A stretch of 10,685 nt of DNA from Pseudomonadota bacterium. Its GTDB lineage: Bacteria > Pseudomonadota > Alphaproteobacteria > Rhizobiales > Devosiaceae. Shown one piece after another: positions 1 through 6,123 of the stretch. Position numbers and translations under genes: made by a program. Location: the NCBI GenBank assembly GCA_023427545.1, contig JAEZBF010000076.1, positions 1 to 10,685 on the forward strand, given 5' to 3'. Position 1 is the stretch's first letter. The number at the start of each line of letters is the position of its first letter. Under the pieces are notes generated by a model. That model had not been told where the DNA came from. It searched no databases and worked only from the letters and a program-made list of their open reading frames with translations.

Positions 1-200
1 ACGGACCGGGGCGTAAGCCCCGCCGCGCCGCTCCCGCCACGGGAACGGTACCGAGCTGCCCATCTCCTCCGGCGCGCTCCGCGCGGCCGGACGCCTTGGT
101 ATGGCGCTCGCGTCGGCGTTGCCCCGCGACGGTCAACCTTGTAGAGGGGAGGGCGAGCGCCCACCTTGCTGGCAACCCTTTCCACCCGGATGCTCGTTCC
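1..200. other. Leader region upstream of the DUF2948-hisD block
   Basis: No gene is recognised here on either strand. One frame stays open from base 1 to the stop at about 143, but its Arg/Pro-rich translation looks like GC-rich noise, and no MurA-like C-terminus is visible. The stretch contains a perfect GNRA-type hairpin near its left edge, a GC-rich imperfect palindrome around 69-90, and a distant 8-base inverted pair (GGCGCTCG at 103-110, CGAGCGCC at 154-161). It probably holds the promoter of the downstream block, but no convincing -35/-10 pair was found. Confidence 0.4.
7..22. other. Perfect 6-bp GC hairpin with GTAA tetraloop
   Basis: CGGGGC (7-12) pairs with GCCCCG (17-22) around a GTAA loop, which is a GNRA-type tetraloop in RNA. 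No T-run follows, so it is not a standard intrinsic terminator. It may be the end of an upstream transcript just outside the window, or chance in very GC-rich DNA. Confidence 0.3.
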
Positions 201-638
201 ATGACCGACCTCAAGCTGCTCGCGCTCGACAGCGAAGACCTCGACGTTATTTCCGCCACAACCCAGGACGCGGTCGTCCGCGTCGGCGACATGGGGTATG
301 CCCATGAGGACCGCCGGTTCGCTCTGCTGATGAACCGCTACGCATGGGAGGAAGCCGACGCGCGGGGCAAGGGGCTGCGCAAGCGCGCCGGGCTCCATTT
401 CGACCGTGTGATGGCCGTCTCCTGCGCCGGCATCGACCAGAACGCCCGCGATGGCGTGCTCGAGCTCCTCGACATCCGTTTCTCGGAAACCGACGCGCCC
501 GGCGGCATCGTCGAGCTGACCTTTGCCGGCGGACAGACCGTGCGGCTGGCGGTCGAATGCCTCGAGGCGCGGCTGCAGGATCTCGGCGCCGCCTGGGGCG
601 CCAAGGCGCGCCCGCAGCACGAACTCGGGAAAGTCTGA
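201..638 (+). CDS. DUF2948 family protein
   Basis: This encodes a 145-residue protein beginning MTDLKLLALDSEDL. It matches what I know of the DUF2948 family, small alphaproteobacterial proteins of unknown function usually encoded just before hisD. The opening LKLLAxDxEDL block and the central RRFALLMNRYxWE segment are the recognisable parts. No signal peptide or membrane segment is visible, so it is probably cytoplasmic. The frame is open upstream to an earlier ATG at 96, but that extension is Arg-rich and unlike the family, so the start at 201 is preferred even though its ribosome binding site is weak. The stop lies 5 bases before the hisD start, which implies co-transcription. Its biochemical role is unknown; any link to histidine synthesis rests only on position. 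Confidence 0.85.
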   Translation: MTDLKLLALDSEDLDVISATTQDAVVRVGDMGYAHEDRRFALLMNRYAWEEADARGKGLRKRAGLHFDRVMAVSCAGIDQNARDGVLELLDIRFSETDAPGGIVELTFAGGQTVRLAVECLEARLQDLGAAWGAKARPQHELGKV

Positions 639-643
639 GGCGC

Positions 644-1930
644 ATGCCGGTCAGGCTCGATAGCCGCGCGGCGGACTTTGCCGCCCGTTTCGAGACGCTT
701 CTCAACTCCAAGCGCGAGTCATCCGAGGAAGTCGGCGCCGTCGTCGCCGGCATCCTGCGCGATGTCCGTGAACGGGGTGATGCGGCCGTTGCCGAGCACA
801 CTGCGCGTCTCGATGGCCTGACGCTGCCCTCCCTGCGCTTTACCGCCGACGAGATCGCCGCTGCGGCAGGCCGTATCGGCGCTGACGTTCGCGCCGCATT
901 GCAGACCGCGCACGACCGCATCCGCGCCCATCACGAAACGCAGAAGCCCGCCGACCACACCTATACTGACGACCTTGGCGTCACCCTCGGCAGCCGCTGG
1001 ACCGCGATCGAAGCGGTCGGCATCTACGTGCCGGGCGGGCTCGCCTCCTACCCATCGTCGGTGCTGATGAATGCCGTGCCGGCCAAGGTCGCGGGCGTGA
1101 GCCGGATCGCCATGGCCGTTCCAACGCCGCGCGGCGAGGTCAACGACGCGGTACTTGCCGCGGCGAGCCTCGCCGGAGTGACCGAAATCCACCGCATCGG
1201 CGGCGCCCAGGCGATCGGCGCTCTTGCCTATGGCACCGAGACCATCCGCCCGGTCAGCAAGATCGTCGGTCCCGGCAATGCCTATGTCGCCGCGGCCAAG
1301 CGGCAGGTCTTCGGCACCGTCGGCATCGCCATGATCGCCGGCCCGTCCGAGGTGCTGGTGATCGCCGACGGTTCGGCCAACCCCGCCTGGGTCGCCGCAG
1401 ACCTTCTCGCCCAGGCCGAGCACGGCGCCGGCGCGCAATCGATCCTCGTCACCACCGACTCCAGGCTGGCGGATGCCGTGGAAGCCGAGGTGGAGCGGCA
1501 GATTGCGCTCCTGCCGCGCGCTGAGATGACGGCCGAAGGCTGGCGCGAGTTCGGCGCGGTCATCACCGTGCGCAGTCTCGACGAAGCCGCCGATCTCGCC
1601 AACCGCATTGCCTCCGAGCACGTCGAGCTCGCGCTCGACAACCCCGACACGCTGCTGCCCGCGATCCGTAACGCCGGCGCGATTTTTCTCGGCCACCACA
1701 CGCCCGAGGCCATCGGCGATTACGTCGGCGGCACCAATCACGTGCTGCCGACGGCGAGGTCCGCACGCTTTGCCTCCGGTCTCGGCGTGCTCGATTTCAT
1801 GAAGCGCACTTCGATCCTCGGCTGCGATCCCGGCGCGCTGTCGGCGCTTTCGGAAGCCGCCGTGACCCTGGCGCGAACCGAGGGGCTCGATGCGCACGGC
1901 CGCTCGATTTCGATCCGGCTCAACCGGTAG
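644..1930 (+). CDS. hisD: Histidinol dehydrogenase
   Basis: This 428-residue protein is the usual length for HisD. It is the zinc enzyme that oxidises L-histidinol to L-histidine in two NAD+-dependent steps, the end of histidine biosynthesis, in the cytoplasm. The fold signatures are all present: GIYVPGG, the long KIVGPGNAYVAAAKRQVFG segment, and AGPSEV. Residues matching the known active site are Q257 and H260 (QAEHG), E325-H326 (SEHVE, the catalytic Glu-His pair), D359 (GDYVGG) and H418 (DAHGRS), so the enzyme should be active and able to bind zinc. The start at 644 is chosen because it gives the family N-terminus and follows TGAGG at 636-640. An earlier in-frame start at 344 would run through the DUF2948 gene and is rejected. 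The next gene starts 4 bases after this stop, suggesting translational coupling. Confidence 0.97.
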   Translation: MPVRLDSRAADFAARFETLLNSKRESSEEVGAVVAGILRDVRERGDAAVAEHTARLDGLTLPSLRFTADEIAAAAGRIGADVRAALQTAHDRIRAHHETQKPADHTYTDDLGVTLGSRWTAIEAVGIYVPGGLASYPSSVLMNAVPAKVAGVSRIAMAVPTPRGEVNDAVLAAASLAGVTEIHRIGGAQAIGALAYGTETIRPVSKIVGPGNAYVAAAKRQVFGTVGIAMIAGPSEVLVIADGSANPAWVAADLLAQAEHGAGAQSILVTTDSRLADAVEAEVERQIALLPRAEMTAEGWREFGAVITVRSLDEAADLANRIASEHVELALDNPDTLLPAIRNAGAIFLGHHTPEAIGDYVGGTNHVLPTARSARFASGLGVLDFMKRTSILGCDPGALSALSEAAVTLARTEGLDAHGRSISIRLNR

Positions 1931-1934
1931 CGGC

Positions 1935-2897
1935 ATGCTCTCGGCGCGCCAGTTCGATCCCGACACCGACAGGATCGTCACCGTCACCCTCGACCCCAAC
2001 ACCATCACCTCGATCAACCCCGACGAGGTGCACGAGTGGCGGATCGCCATTTACGACCTCGTCGAGGACAACCGCCTGCTGCCCGCGCGGGTAAAGGCGA
2101 AGGGCCCCTACGCGCTGCACCTGTCGATCGTCGGCAACTACATCGTCCTCGACATGCGGCACCCCGACACCTTCGAGCCTATTGCCGCGCACTACCTGTC
2201 GATGACGCCGTTCCGCCGGCTGATCCGCGACTATTTCCGGATCCGCGACAACTACTATGAGGCGATCAAGAGCGCCCAGCCGTTTCAGATCGAGGCCGTC
2301 GACATGGCGCGCCGGGCGATCCACAACGAAGCCGCCGAACTGCTGCGCACCCGGCTCGACAACAAGCTCGAGATGGACCTCAACACCGCCCGGCGGCTGT
2401 TCACGCTGATCTGCGCCGTGCAGCCCTATGCGAGCCGCATCGACGAGCGCGAGAGCAACCTGCCTACCGTGCTCTTCGTCTGCTCGATGAACACCGTGCG
2501 ATCGCCCATCGCCGCGGCGCTTGCCCGCAGGTTCTATCCCGGCCGCCTCATAGCCCGCTCCGCCGGGGTACGCTCCGGCCACGCCGACTCCTTCGTGCAT
2601 GAGGTGATGGAGGAGATCGGCATCGACATGAGCGTCCACACTCCCCACACCATGGACGAACTGGTGGCGACCCACTTCGATCTGGTCGTGACGCTCTCCC
2701 CCGATGCACCCGAGGCGGTCGAGCGGCGCGGTCTCGAGATGGGCGCCATCGAGCATTGGCCGGTCGCCGATCCCACCACGATCGAAGGGAACCGCGAGGC
2801 GGTCCTCAGCGCTTATCGCACGCTGCGCGATTCATTGCAGAAGCAGGTGCGTGAGCGGCTGGAGCCGCTGGTTTCTGGTGGTTCACAAAGCAGGTGA
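1935..2897 (+). CDS. UPF0262 domain fused in frame to a low-molecular-weight protein tyrosine phosphatase
   Basis: One frame of 320 residues joins two families usually encoded separately. Residues 1 to about 162 are UPF0262, of unknown function; recognisable parts are EWRIAIYDLVEDNRLLP, MTPFRRLIRDYF, a DMARRAIHNE block and the closing ARRLFTLICAV. UPF0262 proteins normally stop just after that block. Here a linker of about 16 residues (163-178) leads straight into a low-molecular-weight phosphatase. Its P-loop is C183-S-M-N-T-V-R189 followed by Ser, fitting CX5R[ST]. D279 in the later ADPTT motif matches the general acid. Protein phosphotyrosine hydrolysis is the family activity; arsC-like names for such neighbours are loose. 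The start is 4 bases after the hisD stop with no clear ribosome binding site. A GTG at 2418 could give a separate phosphatase product, but no stop codon ends the first domain. Confidence 0.85.
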   Translation: MLSARQFDPDTDRIVTVTLDPNTITSINPDEVHEWRIAIYDLVEDNRLLPARVKAKGPYALHLSIVGNYIVLDMRHPDTFEPIAAHYLSMTPFRRLIRDYFRIRDNYYEAIKSAQPFQIEAVDMARRAIHNEAAELLRTRLDNKLEMDLNTARRLFTLICAVQPYASRIDERESNLPTVLFVCSMNTVRSPIAAALARRFYPGRLIARSAGVRSGHADSFVHEVMEEIGIDMSVHTPHTMDELVATHFDLVVTLSPDAPEAVERRGLEMGAIEHWPVADPTTIEGNREAVLSAYRTLRDSLQKQVRERLEPLVSGGSQSR

Positions 2898-2909
2898 CTT
2901 GCACTATAG
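2882..2909 (+). promoter_or_regulatory. Candidate promoter for infA-maf-yacG
   Basis: TTCACA (2882-2887) and CTATAG (2904-2909) are separated by 16 bases and lie at the end of the phosphatase gene, with the infA start about 68 bases further on. Another reading uses TTGCAC at 2899-2904 as the -35 box, but its -10 is poor. infA often has its own strong promoter, which makes a promoter in this 79-base gap plausible. The call rests on sequence similarity only. Confidence 0.25.
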
Positions 2910-2976
2910 CTCGGCGCCAATCCATTACCCCCGACATCGGCGTTGGTTTGCAGGAGGGGGCCCCTCAGGAGAGAGT

Positions 2977-3195
2977 ATGGCAAAGGAAGAAGTGCTCGAA
3001 TTCCCGGGCGTCGTGACCGAGTTGCTGCCCAACGCCACGTTCCGGGTGAAGCTGGAGAACGAGCACGAGATCATCGCCCATACCGCCGGTCGCATGCGCA
3101 AGAACCGCATCCGCGTCCTCGCCGGCGACAAGGTCCTCGTCGAGATGACCCCGTACGATCTGACCAAGGGCCGCATCACCTACCGCTTCCGCTAG
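2977..3195 (+). CDS. infA: Translation initiation factor IF-1
   Basis: This 72-residue protein is the exact usual length of IF-1 and is almost entirely recognisable family sequence, from MAKEEVLEFPGVV through the basic RMRKNRIRVLAGD loop to the closing KGRITYRFR. IF-1 is a single OB-fold (S1-type) protein that occupies the ribosomal A site on the 30S subunit and helps IF-2 and IF-3 assemble the initiation complex. The start follows a strong ribosome binding site, AGGAGAG at 2967-2973. It is separated from the upstream phosphatase gene by 79 bases, the largest gap in this block, and from maf by 21 bases. Nothing in it is unusual. Confidence 0.98.
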   Translation: MAKEEVLEFPGVVTELLPNATFRVKLENEHEIIAHTAGRMRKNRIRVLAGDKVLVEMTPYDLTKGRITYRFR

Positions 3196-3216
3196 CCCGG
3201 CGAGAGGACGTTACGC

Positions 3217-3855
3217 ATGGCCACCCGGCCCGAACTGATCCTCGCTTCCGCTTCCCCGCGGCGCCTGGCGCTCCTCAACCAGGTCGGCATCGAGCCCGAG
3301 CACCTGGTCCCCGCCCATGTCGACGAGACGCCCGAGAAAGGCGAGCTGCCGCGCAAGCTGGCGCAGCGCCTTGCCGACCAGAAGGCCCTGACCGCCCAGC
3401 ACAAGGCACGCCAGACCGGAATCGCCGACAACTCCCTCGTCCTGGCCGCCGACACGGTGGTTGCTGTAGGCCGCCGCATCCTGCCCAAGGCCGAGATGAT
3501 GGAAGAGGCGAGCGAGTGCCTGCGCCTGCTGTCCGGCCGTGCCCACCGTGTTTATACGGCGATCTCGATGCTGACGCCCAGCGGGGCCGCGCGCCGGCGG
3601 CTGGTCGAGACCCGCATACGCTTCAAGCGCCTTTCCAACCGTGAGATCGAGTCCTATCTGGCCAGTGCCGAATGGCGCGACAAGGCTGGTGGCTACGCCA
3701 TCCAGGGCATCGCTGGCGCCTTCGTCATCAAGATCGTCGGGTCCTATTCCGCGGTGGTCGGCCTGCCGCTGCACGAGACCGTCGCGCTGCTGGCCGGCGA
3801 GGGGTATCCCGTGCACTTCAACTGGCTGAACCAGTCGACGCTGAGCGTGGTTTAG
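3217..3855 (+). CDS. maf: Maf-family nucleoside triphosphate pyrophosphatase
   Basis: This 212-residue cytoplasmic enzyme belongs to the Maf/HAM1-like superfamily, which hydrolyses non-canonical or excess nucleoside triphosphates to the monophosphate and pyrophosphate. The phosphate-binding signature LILASASPRR (residues 7-16) is intact, as are the catalytic D79 in AADTVV and the DKAGGYAIQG block (D155, K156, Q163). That block resembles the dTTP/UTP-type (YhdE) subgroup more than the YceF type, so dTTP/UTP pyrophosphatase is the likelier activity. The start at 3217 follows GAGAGGA at 3202-3208. The gene is a little longer than many relatives because of a hydrophilic tail after the conserved PVHFNW. 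It sits 21 bases after infA and 46 bases before yacG. Confidence 0.93.
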   Translation: MATRPELILASASPRRLALLNQVGIEPEHLVPAHVDETPEKGELPRKLAQRLADQKALTAQHKARQTGIADNSLVLAADTVVAVGRRILPKAEMMEEASECLRLLSGRAHRVYTAISMLTPSGAARRRLVETRIRFKRLSNREIESYLASAEWRDKAGGYAIQGIAGAFVIKIVGSYSAVVGLPLHETVALLAGEGYPVHFNWLNQSTLSVV

Positions 3856-3901
3856 GGGCGAAGTTATTCACGCCGGCAGTGATCGGCCCCATATTGGCCA
3901 C

Positions 3902-4120
3902 ATGCCCAACACGCCAAACGACAACATCATCAAACTCAGGCCTGTGCGGCCATGCCCGATCTGCGGCAAACCCTCGAGCCAGCAGTTCCATCCGTTTTGC
4001 TCCGGCCGGTGCCAGGACATCGACCTCAACCGCTGGCTGAGCGGCGGCTACGTCATCCCCGGCCCCCCGGTCGAGGACGAGGACAAGCCGGAAACGCCGC
4101 CCGGTGAGGACGAGGACTAG
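3902..4120 (+). CDS. yacG: DNA gyrase inhibitor YacG, zinc-binding
   Basis: This small 72-residue protein has the YacG zinc module: C18-P-I-C21, then 11 residues, C33-S-G-R-C37, followed at once by the conserved QDIDLNRWLSGGY segment. E. coli YacG binds the C-terminal part of GyrB and blocks gyrase from binding DNA. All four cysteines are present, so zinc binding is expected. The C-terminal tail is rich in Asp and Glu (DEDKPETPPGEDED), which is common in this family and probably flexible. It is the last gene of the + strand run. The stop lies only 3 bases from the stop of the convergent oxidoreductase gene, so no terminator fits between them. Confidence 0.93.
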   Translation: MPNTPNDNIIKLRPVRPCPICGKPSSQQFHPFCSGRCQDIDLNRWLSGGYVIPGPPVEDEDKPETPPGEDED

Positions 4121-4123
4121 GCC

Positions 4124-4885
4124 TTACACCATCAGCTGTCCGCCGTTCACGTCGATGATCTGCCCGGTGGTGTAGCCGCTCATGCTGTCCGAGCAGAGGA
4201 AGATGTAGGCGCCGACGCAGTCCTCCGCTGTGCCCAGCCGCTTCATCGGAATCTGCGCTGCGGCCTGCTGCCGGACCGTCTCGGGCGTCCTGTCGTGGAA
4301 CGGCGTGATGATGACGCCCGGCGCAACCACGTTCACGCGGATGCCGGCTTCGGCAAACTCCCGCGCGGCATTGCGGGTGATCGAGTGGACCGCGGCCTTG
4401 GCCGAGGCATAGACGGTCGAGCCGAGGAAGCCCCCGAAGCGGCCGGCGATCGAGCCCGTGTTGATGATCGAGCCGCCGCCCGCAGCCTTGAGGTGGGGGT
4501 AGGCGGCCTGCGTCACCGCCAGCACCGAGCGGACGTTGGTGTCCATGACCCGCTCGTACATCGCCTCGTCCCAGTTGGCGTTGGTGACGCGCTCATGGAT
4601 CGCCCCGGCGTTGTTGATGAGGATGTCGAGTCCGCCCAGGCCCGCGACCGCCTCCTCCACCACGCGGCGGGCCGTGGCGCTGTCGCCCACGTCGCCGAGG
4701 ACGACCACCGCCTTCCCGCCAACTGCCCTGATTTCGGCGGCGACGGCGTCCGCTGCCTCCGCATTCTTGTTCCCGTGCACGGCGACGGCAACGCCGAGTC
4801 GCGCCAGTTCGCGCGCCACCGCCGCGCCGATGCCCGTCGACGAGCCGGTGACCAGCGCGCGCTTTCCCCTGAGATCCTCGAGCAT
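4124..4885 (-). CDS. Short-chain dehydrogenase/reductase (SDR)
   Basis: This 253-residue classical SDR is predicted to be an NAD(P)H-dependent cytoplasmic oxidoreductase. The Rossmann motif is T13-G-S-S-T-G18-I-G20. The structural NNAG lies at 91-94. The catalytic tetrad is N117, S145 (NTGSIAG), Y159 and K163 (YASAK). The C-terminal region near PGVIITP and the closing DVNGG are also typical. The substrate cannot be told from sequence; relatives include 3-oxoacyl-ACP reductase-like and sugar or steroid dehydrogenases. The frame is open upstream to 5011, but the start at 4885 is chosen because AGGAAGGA (plus-strand 4892-4899) lies 6 bases before it and the product then has the family length. 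It lies between yacG and tRNA-Phe, on the opposite strand to both. Confidence 0.9.
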   Translation of the reverse strand: MLEDLRGKRALVTGSSTGIGAAVARELARLGVAVAVHGNKNAEAADAVAAEIRAVGGKAVVVLGDVGDSATARRVVEEAVAGLGGLDILINNAGAIHERVTNANWDEAMYERVMDTNVRSVLAVTQAAYPHLKAAGGGSIINTGSIAGRFGGFLGSTVYASAKAAVHSITRNAAREFAEAGIRVNVVAPGVIITPFHDRTPETVRQQAAAQIPMKRLGTAEDCVGAYIFLCSDSMSGYTTGQIIDVNGGQLMV

Positions 4886-4999
4886 CGGCGTTCCTTCCTG
4901 CAAGTGACTGACGTGAGTACGATTCGAGCCTAACCTCGACGTCTCGATACGCAAGTCTGCACGGCACTTTGCGGTTCGTCGACGGCGGCGCTTTGCGGC

Positions 5000-5028
5000 T
5001 TGCGCCCGCACACCCCTTTCCCTATAAA
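5000..5028 (+). promoter_or_regulatory. Promoter of tRNA-Phe
   Basis: TTGCGC (5000-5005) and TATAAA (5023-5028) are exactly 17 bases apart, a good sigma-70-type pair. Transcription would start near 5035, about 29 bases before the mature tRNA. The short leader then contains a perfect 7-bp hairpin, CGGCCGC (5043-5049) and GCGGCCG (5053-5059) around ATC, ending 4 bases before the tRNA 5' end; it could help 5' processing. Confidence 0.6.
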
Positions 5029-5063
5029 CCGCGAGCCGTTTTCGGCCGCATCGCGGCCGCGGG

Positions 5064-5139
5064 GCCCGGGTAGCTCAGTTGGTAGAGCAGCGGATTGAAA
5101 ATCCGCGTGTCGGTGGTTCAATTCCGCCCCCGGGCACCA
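5064..5139 (+). tRNA. tRNA-Phe (anticodon GAA)
   Basis: This is a complete 76-base tRNA with CCA encoded. The acceptor stem is GCCCGGG (5064-5070) with CCCGGGC (5129-5135), discriminator A at 5136 and CCA at 5137-5139. The D-arm TAGCTCAGTTGGTAGAGCA and a T-arm with loop TTCAATT are present. The anticodon stem CGGAT/ATCCG encloses a TTGAAAA loop, with anticodon GAA at 5097-5099, so it reads UUC and UUU. In many alphaproteobacteria a tRNA-Phe follows yacG, and here the SDR gene lies between them. The 3' ends of tRNA genes are common integration sites, which is relevant to the unusual sequence that follows. Confidence 0.98.
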
Positions 5140-5168
5140 GTACTTTCATAACGAGATCAGCAAGTTGC

Positions 5169-5199
5169 AGAAGGTGTGGTCATGATGACCATGCCTTCT
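5169..5199. repeat. 14-bp stem with 3-base loop directly downstream of tRNA-Phe
   Basis: AGAAGGTGTGGTCA (5169-5182) faces TGACCATGCCTTCT (5186-5199) around a TGA loop (5183-5185). Twelve of 14 positions are Watson-Crick and the other two are G-T. No T-run follows, so it is not a standard terminator. It starts 30 bases after the tRNA 3' end. It could be a transcript-end or processing structure, a protein-binding palindrome, or part of an old attachment region. Confidence 0.6.
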
Positions 5200-5286
5200 A
5201 TGTCGCATTCATGTTGGGCTGGAAACCCTGCATTTCCGTGGGTTTCCATTTGTGCTCGGCGGCTCCATGCGACAAGAATGCGACAT
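5200..5286. repeat. Long imperfect inverted repeat enclosing an 8-bp hairpin
   Basis: Arm 5200-5216 (ATGTCGCATTCATGTTG) pairs with arm 5270-5286. The outer 11 positions are perfect (ATGTCGCATTC against GAATGCGACAT); then come one A-A mismatch, three pairs, a G-T and a final pair. The enclosed segment holds a second perfect hairpin, GGAAACCC (5221-5228) with GGGTTTCC (5240-5247). The right side also carries a direct repeat, ATGCGACA at 5267-5274 and 5278-5285. It abuts the preceding 14-bp hairpin with no spacer and covers the likely start of the next gene. Confidence 0.65.
5221..5247 (+). terminator. Possible terminator hairpin for tRNA-Phe
   Basis: GGAAACCC and GGGTTTCC form a perfect 8-bp stem with an 11-base loop, followed by CATTTGTG, only weakly T-rich. 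It lies about 80 bases past the tRNA. It may end the tRNA transcript, but it is nested inside a longer inverted repeat, so another role is possible. Confidence 0.3.
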
Positions 5287-6049
5287 GCAGGGGACCACCA
5301 TCTTTTGTGAAGTGCCGCCGAGGCGAGACGCCGATGGTGAGCTGATCGCTGACTGCCCACGTTGCAAAGCCAATAGGATTACCTTCGTCGTCACGAGTTA
5401 CGTCGTGCGTTCGGAAGAACATGGCTGGCTCCGAACCTACGAGGTCTTCGCAGTGTGCCGTGGGTGTGCCCGGCCGAGCATCTTGGTACTGAGGCAGAAG
5501 CACATTGAGGACGCCGATCTCATCACCAGGTTCGGCCCGCTAGCAGGCTTCAAGAACGGCCTTGAGAACCACTTCGAGGTCACGGGCTACATCGCCCTGA
5601 AAGATCTGGCTGCACGACCTTGTCCTGAGCATGTACCGCCCGCCGTGGCGGTCGCATTCAATGAGGGCGCGACCTGTGTGGCAGCGCAATGCTGGAATGC
5701 AGCCGGCGCCATGTTCCGAAAATGCGTCGATTTGGCAACGAGGGCGCTTCTCCCCGAAGGCGACGTCGAGGGGCTTAACCAACGCACTCGGCGCGACCTG
5801 GGACTGCGCCTCCCGTGGTTGTTCGATCATCAATTGCTGCCCCTCGATCTGAAGGACCTTTCGACCTGCATAAAAGAGGACGGCAACGATGCCGCTCATG
5901 CAGACGAGGCGTCGCTCGAGAAGGCCGACGCGATGGATCTTCTGGACTTCGCTGAGGCGATGCTGGAGCGGCTTTATACGGAGCCAGAGCGGCTTCGCCT
6001 TGCAGAGAAACGCCGTGCCGAACGCCGCAACCAGGAGGGCGGCGACTAG
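5285..6049 (+). CDS. DUF4145 domain protein with a possible zinc knuckle
   Basis: This 254-residue protein probably belongs to the DUF4145 family, judged from the C-terminal half: the AFNEGATCVAAQCWNAAGAM-like helix (about 124-143), CVDLATRAL, and the GNDAAH motif at 200-205. The N-terminal part carries Cys pairs C24-P-R-C27 and C58-R-G-C61, about 30 residues apart, fitting a zinc ribbon. No signal peptide or membrane segment is visible. DUF4145 occurs alone and within some restriction enzyme subunits, and its biochemical role is not established. Starts at 5285 (ATG), 5267 (ATG) and 5252 (GTG) are all in frame and none has a good ribosome binding site; 5285 is a choice, not a proof. By eye its base composition is less GC-rich than the hisD block, and it may have arrived by insertion next to tRNA-Phe. 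Confidence 0.75.
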   Translation: MQGTTIFCEVPPRRDADGELIADCPRCKANRITFVVTSYVVRSEEHGWLRTYEVFAVCRGCARPSILVLRQKHIEDADLITRFGPLAGFKNGLENHFEVTGYIALKDLAARPCPEHVPPAVAVAFNEGATCVAAQCWNAAGAMFRKCVDLATRALLPEGDVEGLNQRTRRDLGLRLPWLFDHQLLPLDLKDLSTCIKEDGNDAAHADEASLEKADAMDLLDFAEAMLERLYTEPERLRLAEKRRAERRNQEGGD

Positions 6050-6064
6050 CGCAGTTTCCACTCA

Positions 6065-6082
6065 AGTTTGCGCCTGCAAACT
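6065..6082. other. 7-bp hairpin between convergent genes
   Basis: AGTTTGC (6065-6071) and GCAAACT (6076-6082) form a perfect stem around GCCT. It lies between the stop of the DUF4145 gene (6049) and the end of the convergent reductase remnant (6124). The position suits a bidirectional transcription end, but there is no T-run on either side. Confidence 0.35.
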
Positions 6083-6123
6083 CCCTAGATATGATGATGG
6101 CCGGCCGCGCTGCGGCTACGGCC

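Noticed and set aside
96..200. Longer start for the DUF2948 gene at 96
   Set aside because: The added 35 residues are Arg-rich and unlike the family N-terminus, while the ATG at 201 begins with typical family sequence.
719..2050. A 443-codon open frame on the - strand opposite hisD
   Set aside because: It is wholly antisense to an unmistakable hisD, has low-complexity Gly/Arg/Asp-rich sequence, and is the usual mirror frame in GC-rich DNA.
1920..2756. A 278-codon - strand frame opposite the UPF0262-phosphatase gene
   Set aside because: The + strand frame carries two recognised domains with catalytic residues; the - strand translation resembles no family.
2418..2897. Separate phosphatase gene starting at GTG 2418
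   Set aside because: The upstream domain has no stop codon before it, so ribosomes would read through. It remains possible as an additional internal product.
5267..5286. CRISPR-like repeat from two ATGCGACA copies
   Set aside because: There are only two 8-base copies with a 3-base gap; no array, regular spacers or cas genes are present.
5140..6060. Integrated mobile element with integrase and a second att copy
   Set aside because: No integrase or transposase is present in the window, and I found no second copy of the tRNA-Phe 3' end. Only the position and repeats hint at an old insertion.
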